Assembly: GCA_027405735.1 (NCBI GenBank)
Contig: JAPEHQ010000012.1
Coordinates: 1,488,001-1,552,000 of the forward strand
Length of the DNA stretch: 64,000 bases
Origin: Mucor racemosus
Lineage: Eukaryota; Mucoromycota; Mucoromycetes; Mucorales; Mucoraceae
Reading direction: 5' to 3'
Below are positions 46,136 to 58,682 of the stretch, one piece after another. The notes under the pieces are model-generated. The model saw only the letters and a list, made by a program, of their open reading frames with translations. It did not search any database and had not been told where the DNA came from. The translations under genes and the position numbers were made by a program. Numbering within the stretch: position 1 is the first letter of the stretch; each line of letters starts with the position of its first letter.

Positions 46136-46352
46136 TGATATGCCTATGGGCAATTCTACTACTATTATTATGTACACATGGAATTAATTTCATGCACACG
46201 GGCAGAATCTATAATCCTGCACATACAGGCTTTTCGTTGTGCTGGTGTGCAGTTTCTTTTGTTATGTCCATGTGCATCTTGGTATCTTTTTAGCCATATT
46301 CAGTGGGCACAACAGCTCGGGCTATAGTGTACAGCACACGTCGGCCGTAGTG

Positions 46353-46529
46353 TCCAATATTTTTTGAAAATTTTTATATAATCAAATAATGGCTCAAAAT
46401 TGAATTTTGAAATTACACTTAATTCGCAATGAACTTAAGGATAACATATCTGAATTTTATTAGCTAGAAATCGTTTTTGAAAGATTAAAGCACAAATTTC
46501 GAAAAGAAACCTGTCTTCCTCTGCTTAAA
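46353..46529. other. Junction between GH and F repeats
   Basis: AT-rich sequence with no partner noticed. It lies between the GH end and the recognisable start of F copy 4. Confidence 0.3.
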
Positions 46530-47340
46530 AAACTCCAAAGCTTTGAGCCTTAATATCTCTACAAAATATTAAGCTACACTAACACCTTCTAATAACAAAA
46601 CTTACTTGTTTTAAGGCACTTTATAACATATTTTAGTATGAAAAAATTCTGAACGCTTTTATTTTTTTTCATTTTTTTTGACATTTTCGCAGTATATCTC
46701 AAAATATCCGTTAAATTGAGCAACGCTTTTTTTATCTTCATGTCATCAAGCTCGTTGAGCTCTCTTAGTCTCAATTTAAGGTTTTTAAAAATATTGATTT
46801 TTCGTGGAGATATCCTCAAAAATGTGCACAAAAGAATATTCTGATTCCCAGCTTCAATTTTTTCCTTGTATCCCCTCATCCCAAATTCTGAATTTCAAAA
46901 AAAAATTGGACAAAAATCTTGTTTTCTCTACGACAAATGCAGTTAAAAGGTTCAGCAATAGCTTGATTGATAGATAATATTTGGATGCATCATGACCAAT
47001 ACTTAGATTTGAAACATGCCTATAAAAAGTAAAGTGTATCTTCAAAAAACCTCCAAAATTTCAACAGTATTTTGCGCAAAATTTAATATAAAGCATTTGC
47101 CTGAATTTTATTTAAATGGATGCATAATTCAAAGCTGTACAAAAAGTATTTAATTAGCTAGGTCTACTTACTTTGCAGTATATGAGTGATCAAACAAATT
47201 TGGTTTTTCGATTATTTTCTGATCAATTTCTAGAAATCGAGTTTGAAACTCAGTTAGAATAGGCTTTAAGCTGTAATGTGAGCTATTATTCTCATTATCT
47301 CATTGAAAAAACAATATTTTTTGCTGAAACAAAAAATGCA
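46530..47340 (+). repeat. F repeat, copy 4
   Basis: Collinear with other F copies, including the TTTTTCGTGGAGATATCC block (46798-46815) and the GCTGAAACAAAAA end (about 47322). The first about 200 bp of the family is missing or diverged. Confidence 0.68.
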
Positions 47341-47586
47341 AAATTTCTTACTGTTGATTATCCTATATATACGTATTATAATACACTGCAGAACATAAAA
47401 AGCCACTTATAGATGCTTTACTATCAAAATTGTCCTGATTTTGAATCAGAGTGTTTGCATTAAATCAATAACTTTTATGTGTCGCGTATATATATGTTTT
47501 ACTTCCAAAATTTTTGTACGTGCATGAGAGCATTTTTTATTTGCAGCAACTATCATCAATAAATTTTATTATAATAGGCCCATTTA

Positions 47587-49244
47587 TTATTGTGAATCAA
47601 CAGCAAAATGCTTTACATAATCCTTTTCATTAAACTGTCTAAGCGTATGCTTAAATCTTGTAACTGTATTTGGGTAGATATTTGTTACTTCTCCATTGCT
47701 ATTTTTGTACCAAGAGTTGCAAGATGTAGTCCAGACAGTGCCTTGTAAGCTTGATTTTAACTGTCCCATGTAAGCTGTTTGAGCTTCAAGTGTAGGTTCA
47801 ATAGAACTCATATTTCCTTCAATGATTAACTTTTTAATGGCGTTAATAGCATAGCTTACTTGCCTATTTTTTAGAACTCAAATAAGTATATAATGCATTA
47901 TATAGGCTTAATCGTTACAGGAACTTACGCTTCAATCATCAGAATAACAGAGTGATGTCCCAAAATAGTAGTGGGTCCTAACAACATGAAAAAATTGGGA
48001 AATCCATTTACAACTGTAGATTTGTAGAATTGAGGTAATTCCGTTTTCCAAAGTTCTGTGAGTGATTGTCCCTCATCTCCAATGACTTGAGATATAAAAG
48101 TGTTAATTTTGAAAAGGAATTTATACGCAACACTTTTAACATAAACTTACTTTCAATATTTCCTAATACGCCGTGCTGTGTTTTGAATCCTGTTCCTAAG
48201 ACCAGAATATCAATTTCTTCAGTAACTCCATCTTCTGTTATAATAGCATTAGCGGTGACCTCTTTGATTGCGGTTTTAAGCAATATAACATTTGGCTTTG
48301 CAATATTTTCACGAAAGTTGGAAGAGAATACTATTCGTTTACAACCTAATCGATAGGTAGGCTTTAATTTCTCAATCAAATCAGGACGCCCCAATTTAGT
48401 CAATTCACTTGCACTTTGATCAAGTTGGAGTTTAGTGAATTTTCTCGAGAAGAATGAATCGGGATATCCAAAAGCAATGTAAATAATTTCGCTCTACATT
48501 GTACAAAATTATCAAATACATATATAAATTGTGTATTCTTGTACAATATTGTTTTTCTTACCACCATATAAAGAAACCATCTATGCAATAACATGACCAA
48601 TGGAATATTTCTGAATAACCATTTCACAAATTCAGGATAAACAATTTGGGGCCTAGGGAGGATCCATGGTGAAGATCTTTGGTAAGTAATCAATCGTGAA
48701 GCATTTTGAGCTAAATAGGGCAATGATTGAATAGCACTATGTATATTGCTTACGGTTAAATGACTTTGATGCATGTTATAATATGATATACATGATATAC
48801 CTGGAACCGCTACCAATAAGGCCAACTCGTTTTCCTTTGAAATCGATAGAGTCATCCCATGAACCAGTATGTACTACCTGACCCTTAAATTTTTTGAATT
48901 CTGAAGGGATATTGAGAATACGTAAACAACCAACGCCTGAAAATCTGTATATTATAAACATAAATATTAGTTGGCGTTAACAAAAGTACATATTTACTTG
49001 TACACAAATGCAATGCATATAAACTTACAATATATCAAAAAATACAGTTTCAATATTGCCATTTCCAGAGGGATTTTTATCACACAAGTCTAATCTCCAT
49101 TGCTTTTTTTCTTCAATCCAAGCTGCACGAATAACCTCTGTATTGAAGCGAGTGTGTTCATAGATATTGTACTTTTTAGCAACATTTCTTATATATTCCA
49201 GTATCTCGGATTGTGAGCTATAAGAATTAGACCAATCTAAATAA

Positions 49245-49285
<41 letters not shown>

Positions 49286-49602
49286 CAGTTACGTTTGTGA
49301 TTATCTACACACTAGAGTGTCAACTTACTAGGATTCAAGTCTGATCTCAATGAATAAACATGGCTTGGGATATCACAAGAGCATCCGGGATAAGTGTTCT
49401 GCTTCCAAGTGCCACCTATATCACTTGTCATTTCAAATAATGATGGAGTAATTCCCAATTTCTTTTGGAGTTCAATTGAGGTACATATACCACTGACACT
49501 GTAAATAATACATTAGAAAATAATAAGTCTAACAATTAAATCTATAACAAACCCTGTTCCGATAACTGCCACAGTAGGTTTTTTAGATTTTATATCAACC
49601 AT
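47587..49602 (-). CDS. Flavin-binding monooxygenase, Baeyer-Villiger type, 8 exons
   Basis: Exons 49602-49553, 49498-49329, 49236-49029, 48944-48801, 48736-48562, 48493-48151, 48085-47929 and 47863-47587 encode 507 aa. The FAD Rossmann motif VAVIGTGVSG is at the N-terminus, followed by GGTWKQNTYPGCSCDIPSH. The type I Baeyer-Villiger fingerprint FKGQVVHTGSWD (FxGxxxHxxxW) is intact, then the NADPH motif GLIGSGSSA split by an intron. IDILVLGTGFKTQ and the C-terminal GPTTILGHHSVILMIEAQ are typical of the family. The enzyme would insert oxygen into ketones or oxidise N/S compounds; the substrate is unknown. Neighbours give no pathway clue. Intron 2 contains a long (TA)n run. The frame closes exactly. 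Confidence 0.9.
49249..49283. repeat. (AT)n microsatellite within an intron of the monooxygenase gene
   Basis: About 17 AT units inside the 92 bp second intron (49237-49328), making up over a third of the intron. Confidence 0.85.
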
Positions 49603-50725
49603 GATATTTGTATTTTTTGTTATGGGAAAGAAAAGAAACAATACGCCCACTATATGCAAGGATCCTCTTCTATTTATTAGAATGTTTACATTGATGTATT
49701 GTGTGTGAGTATGTGAGTGTGTGAGTGTTTAATTCTCGTTTCCAATAGGTCACAAAAAGTACAAACATCTATCGTACTATGTGATGATTTCGCTTGTACT
49801 CTGGTTGCAAGTGTGAACGAAAAAAGCTTATTCTGGTTGTTGTTATGGGAGTATCTTAACAATAAGGGATGCATGTAGTTTTTAAATCAACTGAAAAGCA
49901 TATATGATCCATGTATCGCTCTAATCTATACATTTTGAAAGATGTTATTCAAACGCTTGTGTGTAATAATATACATATTTACATGAAACAGGTTACCTTT
50001 ATTCATCTGATTGACTAGAGGTTATTCTTACATACTTGTTCATGCTGTGAAACGTTACTAGGTAGGGCCCGATCGCAGAAAGTCTAGAAGAATATTCCTG
50101 TACCCTGGAAAACATACTATATAGTACCTTTTCAAAGGATATTTTCAAAACCTCAAATGTATATTATTTTTAATTTATTTTGATCAAAATGCTTAATAGA
50201 TGTTAATATTGTTTATAGTATTTTTTATTTTAATTGTTTATATATCAAAGTAAAACGTTTTATCCAAGATAATACTGCCTTTTTGTTTATTACAAATAGC
50301 TCAGAATAGCTCCTATTGTACGGTAAGACAAATTTGGTGCTATAGTATTTTGTGCATCACTTTAATTTAATTTTTATATTCAAGCACATACATATCGTCT
50401 TGATGATAGCATTGCATCAATGTTTCTGTTCAAAGTACGGATTATTTATCATGCCATTCTACATTTTATATATTTTTTTGTATGATTCGATTTGTAATGT
50501 GTGAATTCGTACTAATTTACGGGGGGGGGGAGACATAATGATCGAATGCACGGATAAACGATTATTTTGCTCCTATGTGTGTGGTGTTCTAAATCTCGAA
50601 TATCTAAAAAAGATAAATACATTTGTCAAACATTACATTACAATGTTCGAAATTATACGATGATGGAAATGGCTATAATTTATTTACAAATGATTTATAT
50701 GTGTGCTATATGTATATACATTTAT
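49603..50725. other. Monooxygenase promoter and zinc-finger 3' flank
   Basis: GTGTGAGTGTGTGAG-type repeats occur near 49700-49728, and a run of ten G at 50521-50530, unusual in such AT-rich DNA. No gene is seen. TATA-type sequence near 49670 (TCTATTTATTAG) could serve the monooxygenase. Confidence 0.4.
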
Positions 50726-51364
50726 CTATTCTAATAAAAACCTGATAGAAGGTAAATGGATTTTAGAATGTGGAAGATATGATTGAGGATGAGGAGATGT
50801 AAGAATAGGAGAATGATGATTTGGAGAAGGCACATGGCAATTACCATGATGAGAAGCACCTATCAAAAGAGGAGGCAATGTCAGATTCGATTTTTGATGT
50901 TTAAACGACGGACCTAAAGTAGGGGAACTGTCTGGAGTACAAATATGTTCACTTTCAGAATCTGATAATGAAGCAGATGATGGATAATAATCGACTGAAT
51001 ATGATATTTTTTGGTATTGCTGTAATAGAGTTGGGCTTGATGGTAAAGATTGATATGATGATGTTGTATTTGATCTAATAGGTAATACCATAGGTCGGAT
51101 AACTGTGCTATTGATTCTTCTCTCTTTATTACGTTTTGATGGTGAAGTATGAATACGAGCATGACGAGTCAATTCATCAGAACGAGAAAACCTTTTTTCA
51201 CAGTTTGGAAAAGAACAAGCATGAGGTTTTTCACCTGTATGAGTTCGAATGTGTCTAGTTCGATGCTCCAACCTAACAAAGGCCTTTGGACACATTGGAC
51301 ATTGATAAGGACGAGGTTTATCCGTCACTTTTTCATTACCACGTTTTATAGGACAAGAGTTCAT
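50726..51364 (-). CDS. C2H2 zinc-finger protein of the CreA/Mig1 type
   Basis: A single exon of 212 aa. Two adjacent C2H2 fingers lie at residues about 19-70: [53 protein letters not shown]. These match the CreA/Mig1 pair, including the [20 protein letters not shown] linker and the RSDELTRH recognition helix. Homologues bind GC-rich SYGGRG sites and repress genes for alternative carbon sources. The tail is Ser/Pro/His-rich with no further fingers. The start at 51364 (MNSCPIKRG) is preferred over the upstream ATG at 51487, whose extra residues come from a poly-Phe 5' leader. The protein is shorter than classical CreA (about 400 aa), so it may be a paralogue. Confidence 0.88.
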   Translation of the reverse strand: MNSCPIKRGNEKVTDKPRPYQCPMCPKAFVRLEHRTRHIRTHTGEKPHACSFPNCEKRFSRSDELTRHARIHTSPSKRNKERRINSTVIRPMVLPIRSNTTSSYQSLPSSPTLLQQYQKISYSVDYYPSSASLSDSESEHICTPDSSPTLGPSFKHQKSNLTLPPLLIGASHHGNCHVPSPNHHSPILTSPHPQSYLPHSKIHLPSIRFLLE

Positions 51365-51616
51365 TATTTGATTTTGATTTTGATTTGATTTTCTTGATTG
51401 TAAAATGAGAAAGAAAAGGAAAAGCTGCAAAGAAATTTGGAAATTTATATACACATAAAAAAAAAAGAAAAAAAAAAAAGGAGACAAATAGGGGCAATTT
51501 ATATAAATGAAATTGGTATATATAAAAGAGGGAGGAGAAGTTCTTGTTTATATATTTATATATTTATGATAAAGAAAAAGAGAAAAGATAGGATATTTTT
51601 TCGATATACGATCCCG

Positions 51617-51657
<41 letters not shown>

Positions 51658-54600
51658 CGCTTAAAAGGTTATCAGGTCCAGAAAACTTTTTTCAATTATC
51701 CATATATGGGTATTTTGATCTAAAATGTTGATTTCAAGATAACAGGGCATGTTGCGATTTATAGAATTATACTTTGTTTGGTACATGTGTGTTAATTTAA
51801 GAAAACACTGGAGAATCCTGTCTGTTTTTTTCTAGTTATTCTTTTACAGTAATCCAGAGAAATAAACGAAAAAAAGGAGAGGAGACAATTTGACATATTC
51901 AATAATATACGGTATATAGTGAATGTCTGTGAAAATTTAGGGAATTTGTTTTATATTATCAATGTAATAGGGGTTATTGTTCCATGTCCAAATATTATAC
52001 AATATGTTGCAGAAGAGGAGAGAGAAAGGGAATTCCATGTGGAAATCGACATGGGTTCAGCACACAGACATGTTATCTGCCTGCTACAAATGGTCTGTAA
52101 CTAATAGTTGTATTTATCAATTATTCACTTTTCTCAACTTCTTTCGATATCTTTAAATGTGTTCATTATATGTTCATGCATTTATCAATATGCTAAAGTT
52201 TTGCGATACCATAACTTTATTTTTTTAATCGTAGATCCGCGATCTCCTCTTCCTCTTTTTCTCTACATTTTCCCCTCTTTCTCCCTCAAACTTGTGGTAA
52301 GTTACATAGTGAACAATTTGAGCATTATACTGAAAGTGTGATTTCTGAGCTTATTGGCTCTTTCCTGATAAAGATGACAATTCCGAATAATCAAGGATTC
52401 ACTTGCAGCTAAAATATCCTTTACTTTACAAGAAACCTTATTGATAGATTGATATTTGATAGATATAAGGTAATAGTAAATAGCAATGTTTGCAGCACAG
52501 AGGATATAAAATGTCTTGTTTGACCCATATTTACCTCATATTCACTTGAGGAATCCCAATGTAGGATATAATAATTAATCGTATCTTTTTTTTTCATATT
52601 GTATACAGTTATTATTATCGTAAATTTCTCGATTATTTCAAGAAAAAATAATTACCATTAATTGATTATAATCAATTACATTCTATCAAACTTATTCTCT
52701 CTTATTACATTACTATTTGACTTTTTGTCGTTTAACAGCTTATGCATTAACCCACGGAACATCTAAATCCCTTAAAAGTACGACAATCATGCCATGATTT
52801 ATCTTTTTCTTTTTTCAATCCCGGGAAGCTCAATGTTTTTGCTTGTTTATTATAGTAATTTAGATTAGCAATTAGCATTTTTATAATCAATGTGTAATGG
52901 TATCACATATTGATAATTCTTTTATCAATGGCATTGTTACAACTAATACAGTGTTTGATAAGATTAAATAGTTATACCTTACAGACAATCAAGCTTATCA
53001 TAAAAAATTAAAATGTCTCCTCTCGAATTCTAGAAAAGGTTCAAGATGATTCTCCCAAAATTATTTCTATTCAGAAGATCAATACAATAAATAAATGCTC
53101 ATAAACGCTATCAGATGTTATATATAATTAATTACAAGGATCAGTTTCTATTTACTAAATACTGGTATTATTTTATATAATAATGTATATACTCTATAAT
53201 AAGTTCTCAAAATGAGAATATATATTACATATTCGTCATTTGAAAGATCAACCCACTATTTGAGCAAATCGGATTTTAGGTTTAATTTTTGCCGTGAATC
53301 ACGGTGCTTGCGTGATTATTGAACAAAAAATAACTTTATTTTCAGGGCTTTTTTCATTGAGATAAAATGATGGTAATTGCTCTTTCTTGGGATGATAAGC
53401 AATCTATAAATTAGCCATAATCTTTGGTGATGTACAGTATGTATAAAAACATTTCTTCTTCTGGGAGACTTTATTTACCAGTTTTACAAATTTATTTGTG
53501 GTATTGCCAACATATGAAAACAGAAAATCCATAATGAACGGGGAAAGGTGGGATATTGTAGAAATAATACATTAAATTTATCCAGATTAATTCTCAGTAA
53601 TTTACACATCGATTGTTATTGATTGCAATTAAAGTGGTGTGAGATACGAATAATACTACATCTGGTGAATAAGCAAGCCTTGTAATTTAAATATAGTAGT
53701 ATTTAAGTGCGGTTGAGAATAAAGAAACATTCTTCTTACACATTTATATGCACGTTACATGGAAAATGTTGCACCAAATCAACACGCCATCAGGGAACTT
53801 TCAAGTAGTTCTGGAACTTTTTTTATATAAAACAATTAGTAAAAAAAAATAAGCATATAAGCATGAAATAAATATGTTTAGAATAATGTAGCAGTGTATT
53901 CATTTTGAAATTAATTGGGATGTTTGTAAATAAATCTTTAAACATGTGGATTATATATACCGTATGTTTTTTTTTGAGCGTTGTACCAGAAAGTTAAACC
54001 TTGTTGAAACAATTCGTAAATATTTCGTAAATATTCAAGATATGCAATAATAAAAAAACTCTAGAATAAGCTAGATATGTTAAAATAATTTGTGAGTACA
54101 AATTTTGTATTCAAGTATCTTTATACACTAGCACAAAAATCCTTTGAACGTTAGTGATATGCATTTTTTTAAGCGACTGAAGCTGAAATTCCAGGTGCGA
54201 CAAACTCGAGCAAAAATTATGTGTACATTTGTAGTATTGCTTGCTATATTGGGCAATTTTTTTACAATCCTTGCATGTCGGCTGCGGTCTCTCCCCTAGG
54301 TAAATAATGCTTGTAAAAAATAAACTGTATTTCAAAGATTTTATACTTTATACCTGACTCTCTGCTCATCTTTACTGCTTGAAGTTTATTTAAAATTAAG
54401 GATCTGTACATTATCGATTGTTGTTGCAGATGATGGAATGTAGAAAATAAGAAAAAAAAAAGAGAGGATAAAAAGCCGCCTTTACGTGTGGAGGTGATGT
54501 ACAATATGAGGTTTTAATACATCAATCGGTACTTACTGGGTATCCAAGCAGTCGATATATGATAAATACCTTACAACTATGTATTGGTTTTATGTAATTG

Positions 54601-56239
54601 CTAGCATTTGTTTCCATCTGTTGCAATTTTTATCATCACCAACGGCGGAGTTTAAATAAAGAAGAAGAAGATGATGATGATCCAGAAATACATTGCTTGA
54701 TTGAATCTACATATTTATCTCAAATCAAATTCATTTTAGTGTGAATTTGACACTGACTTTATCTAAAATCTCATTCTCATTTCATACAAATTTTTATCTC
54801 TATTTTGTCTAAATTTTATTTCTGTTTCGTTCAAAAAAATAATAAAAACGTCTAAATTTCAAGTGTATATCTTGTTATCTAATCAATTTATAGATATACA
54901 GGCTAGACTCTACTATGTTTGGCACTATTATCCGCATTTGTAGTAATAGTTTATTCTTAAATTATATGAATATCTTTCGTCTAGAACGTCTGTCTATTGG
55001 CAAAATATCAGTTTTGTAATATTTGTATCTATTGGTTGGTTTCTTTGAATATTCATTTACTTGTGTGCTTTTTTCATAATCTTCATCATTCCAAACGTGG
55101 TTCATCTTTCCCTCCCCCCAAAAAATAAAAAGTTTGTGCCTATGTGTAACAAAAAATAGTCTTTATCTGACAAACAACGTATTAGGAATCGTCGTACAAA
55201 GTAAATGTTTTATAGCGATTGGGGATGATTCTAATAATTACACAAAAATCCAAGGATACCAGCTATTTTTCATCAAATGACCAGTTCTTTTTACACTCTA
55301 TTCTGGTTATATATGTATTAAAAAAAAGATATAGTTTGGGTATAAGTCCCACGTTAATAAAGTAGAACAAAAAAGAATGTATAAAATTGATATATTCTAC
55401 AATAAAGAATATTAAATTTGTTTTCATGTTACATAAACTTGCCTTTTAGATTTAATGATGATATATTGTTTGAACTGGAGGTGAGAAATTTGAATAGCCT
55501 TCTTGCGAATCCAAGAAAACTTATCATCATTCAGTGATGTTAGTAATAAAATTACTTGTTATAATCGATTAAATCACAATGGAATGATTAGATTGCTATA
55601 TTTAGCAAGTATTATTAAATATTCTCATATAATCTTGTTGCATTAGTTTACGGCCAATTTATTAATTTTTACAATTTCATTCGAGATTGCCCCTCCCCCC
55701 ATATTACAGTATATATTTTGTATGTAAATTTGGCCTTTTATTGAAACACTACAATATATTGAGACTACTGACAACTTATATTTTCAAGTTATAGGTTCTG
55801 TGATACAAGAAGAATGATCGTATGCACATAATAATTTGCTCCCTGCTATTTTTAGTATGCTTCTGTAAAAAAAAAAGGCATATAGTATTTGATCGACATG
55901 AATTATACTATGTATAATGAAAATATACTATATATAATTAATGCGAATTTCAATTATGCTGATAGTTCAAATAATATATAATACAGCCTTTTTTTTTAAT
56001 TAAAGCCCCAAAGATGTATATCCGTTTAACAGAAGCCTTATTTGGGACGGAGAAGAAGCTCATCCCATATTGCAACAAAAGTGAACCAATACAAATAGTA
56101 CAAGCTAATTTTATTTGTACTATAAACAGTGAAATGCATGTACACACAAAAGAAAAATAAAATAGGGTGGGGCCCCCGTCTCTTTACTTTTAATAACAAA
56201 TAATTTGACATATGTATGAATTTATATATATATATATTT
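51365..56239. other. 4.9 kb intergenic region, no gene recognised
   Basis: The 5' leader of the zinc-finger gene is A/T-rich (C/T-rich read on its own strand, about 51420-51500), then a (TA)n run at 51620-51656. The rest is AT-rich with only short ORFs. A minus-strand ORF at 54111-54335 contains CKDCKK...YYKCTHNFC, which looks metal-binding, but it has no supporting start or neighbour exon, so it is not called. No copy of the island repeats was noticed here. Confidence 0.35.
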
Positions 56240-58505
56240 TCAATGATGCGTATGAAGACGTTGTTGTTGTTGTTGTTGATGATGATGATGATGATGATTA
56301 TGCATTAAATTTGAAGGATCCATGGAATTTCGATGTAAAAGCATATTATTATTATTATTGTTATTATTACTAATATTATTGTTGTTATTCGTAACTGTTG
56401 ACGCATGGATTACTAATCGACGCTCTTTTGATGATACTATTGAACCATCAGGATAAAACCAATATTGAGTTGCAAATTTCAACTGTAATTCAGAAACTAA
56501 TAATGATTTTGTATTTCCAAATTGCTTCTTTTGACCATTTTCCCACTCGATTGTTTGGTCCCACCGACCAGATTCAAGTCCATTGATGAATTCATCCCAC
56601 TCACTATTTGTAAATGTAAGATGTAATTTGGATCCACTCAATTCTTTCGTCATAAGCAATACGCCTTGTCCAACCAGTTTTGTTAGTTGCATCATACGTT
56701 CTCCAACTACAATGTTTCTTCTAAATGCTGCCCAATTGGTTTCAGTTAATAATGGTTCAATCCAAACTCTATAAGCTTTCATATTTGCATTTCTTTCACG
56801 ATCTTTATCTCTTTCTGCTGCTGCTGCTGTTGCTGTAGTACTCGATGTTGTGCCACTAGCATCACTATCTGTATTTCTCACTCCACTTGTTTCAGGCACT
56901 TTCATAACTTCATTTGGAAACAAAATTGCAAATGTACGTTGGAATTGTTCAAATGCAAGATAGAGTCGAAAGTAATCTGAATTGTAATAAATGCCATTTT
57001 GATTCATACCATTATCTAAATGTGGTTTCATGTTGGAATGATTTGTGAGAATTCTTAATGCAGGCTCTAATAATTCCACAAGCTGTTCCTGAGAAAGTGA
57101 TCCATTCGCTACTGTCGCCGATAAATTATTTTCTGCTAATGTAACTGATTCATCGATGGCTAATGTAAATTGATTCGGTAATCTTTGTGCTTTTTGTTCT
57201 AAATCTGCCATGGTAATACTTCGCATACGATTGATAATATCATCACCTATGCATATAGTTCTTTATAAGATATTGTTTTCCCTTTTCTTCATTTTGTATA
57301 TATATAAACTTACGTCTTTGCTCAAATTCACCATGTCTATGCGGAATTTTGGGTTTTTTAGTTGGTGCGGGTAAATTGGATATTTCATAAGGTGAATTTG
57401 CATCAGCAGAGTGTCTTTTACGTTTACGCATGAGTGATGCTTGCGTTAAAATACCTTGCTCTGCATAGCGTTGAAGTAATACTGGTTCTCGAGCAATTCT
57501 GCCATCTTGGTAATAGAAGCCTCTTTGATGAGGCTCCATGACGACTTCTGTATTCGCTGGATGCTGTATAGTGCTATTTGATTGATTATAACGATCGGAT
57601 GTTGTGTTGGATGATGAGTCAGGATTCATCAAGGATAAATCCGAAATTTCCACTACTGATTGTTGTTGTGCATGCTGAGATGTCGAGGGAGAGGAAGAGG
57701 GTATAGAAGGTGAATTTCTATTCACAATAGGAGAATGCATCGAAGCAGCAACAGCAGCTGTAGTAGAAGAAGAGGTGGTAATAGTAGGGCTACTAACATG
57801 ATTTGCTCCAGGTGATGCGGAAGTTGTATACAATGGTCGAAAATTAGAATAGGGGCGAACAGAATAAGCATCTGTAGAAGTATTTTCATTGGAGATTTCA
57901 GATAAATTTGTTGTATTTGTAATAGAAGTAGTAGCAGTAGTTGGTGTAGGTTGATTGTTGGTTAAATAAGATACAGAAGGTAAGCGAATTAAAGGTGAAG
58001 CTGGAGAAGGAGATGTTGTAGATGTTACAGATGAAGAATCAATCCATTTCTGTACATTTTCCTTTTCAGGTCTTGTCATTGATGAAGCATTGTCGTTTAA
58101 AGAGTGATTCAAACTAAATGTAGTAGTAGAAGTCGATGCTCGATGATGATGATGATGATGATGATGTTGACTAGAAGTATTAACACAACAAGAGCTTGTA
58201 CTGGGTAAACGAACTGAATGTACAGCTGAATGATTATCTCGAAATACAATACGATCTTCATGACATGGTTTACTAAATTTAATATGGTCTCCTAAAGCAT
58301 AAGACATACAAAATAATAATTTTGCTAATTTCTCAGGATCTGGATTCTTTCTTAAAACTTGCTTTACGATTCGAAAAAGATCAAGCAAATCTTCATCGGT
58401 TAAAATGTCTTCGGCCTGAGGTTCAAATGGTTGGATTTCGGGGGCTAGTAAACATGAACTATTGGTAGTAATTTGTTGTGAATTTGGAGGATCAATGCCG
58501 TTCAT
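56240..58505 (-). CDS. Unrecognised 732-residue low-complexity, probably nuclear protein, 2 exons
   Basis: Exons 58505-57314 and 57246-56240 close to 732 aa. An N-terminal conserved-looking helix pair (LTDEDLLDLFRIVKQVLRKN, KLAKLLFCMSYALGDHIKFS) is followed by a long Ser/Thr-rich region with a His run. Then come basic clusters MRKRKRHS and PTKKPKIPHRH that resemble nuclear localisation signals. Exon 2 holds a second ordered region: DIINRMRSITMADLEQKAQR, YYNSDYFRLYLAFEQFQRTF, KAYRVWIEPLLTETNWAAFRR and MMQLTKLVGQGVLLMTKEL. It ends in polyN, polyH and polyQ tracts. I do not recognise the family. The start at 58505 is the second in-frame ATG; the one at 58571 would add 22 hydrophobic residues. 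Confidence 0.8.
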
Positions 58506-58682
58506 TATCAAAGAAAGAAAAAAGAGTTTATAACAAGAAAGAAAGAAAGGGATATTGGGATCTTCCCCCATCTTTCATCCTTCTTATTCTCATGGGGAAA
58601 CAAGAATCCCCGCCCTTTTTTCAGAAAAAAAGAACCTACTGAGTCTAAATGAATCAAAATCAATGGGACCTATTGTATCTAT

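Larger units (their letters stand above)
43930..46352 (+). repeat. GH composite repeat, copy 3 (most complete)
   Basis: 2.4 kb. It may be bounded by short inverted termini: it starts CACTATCG and ends CCGTAGTG, whose reverse reads CACTACGG. It carries the dynein fragment (44300-44505), the G blocks, the H blocks, and a half MITE (46075-46135) where about 325 bp of H is missing. No transposase ORF is present, so it would be non-autonomous if mobile. The left end agrees with copy 1 (CATCGTTTAATAT) to within a few bases. Confidence 0.65.

Noticed and set aside
54111..54504. Minus-strand ORFs with CKDCKK and YYKCTHNFC
   Set aside because: Looks like a zinc-binding scrap, but the two short frames do not join into a convincing protein and no family is recognised.
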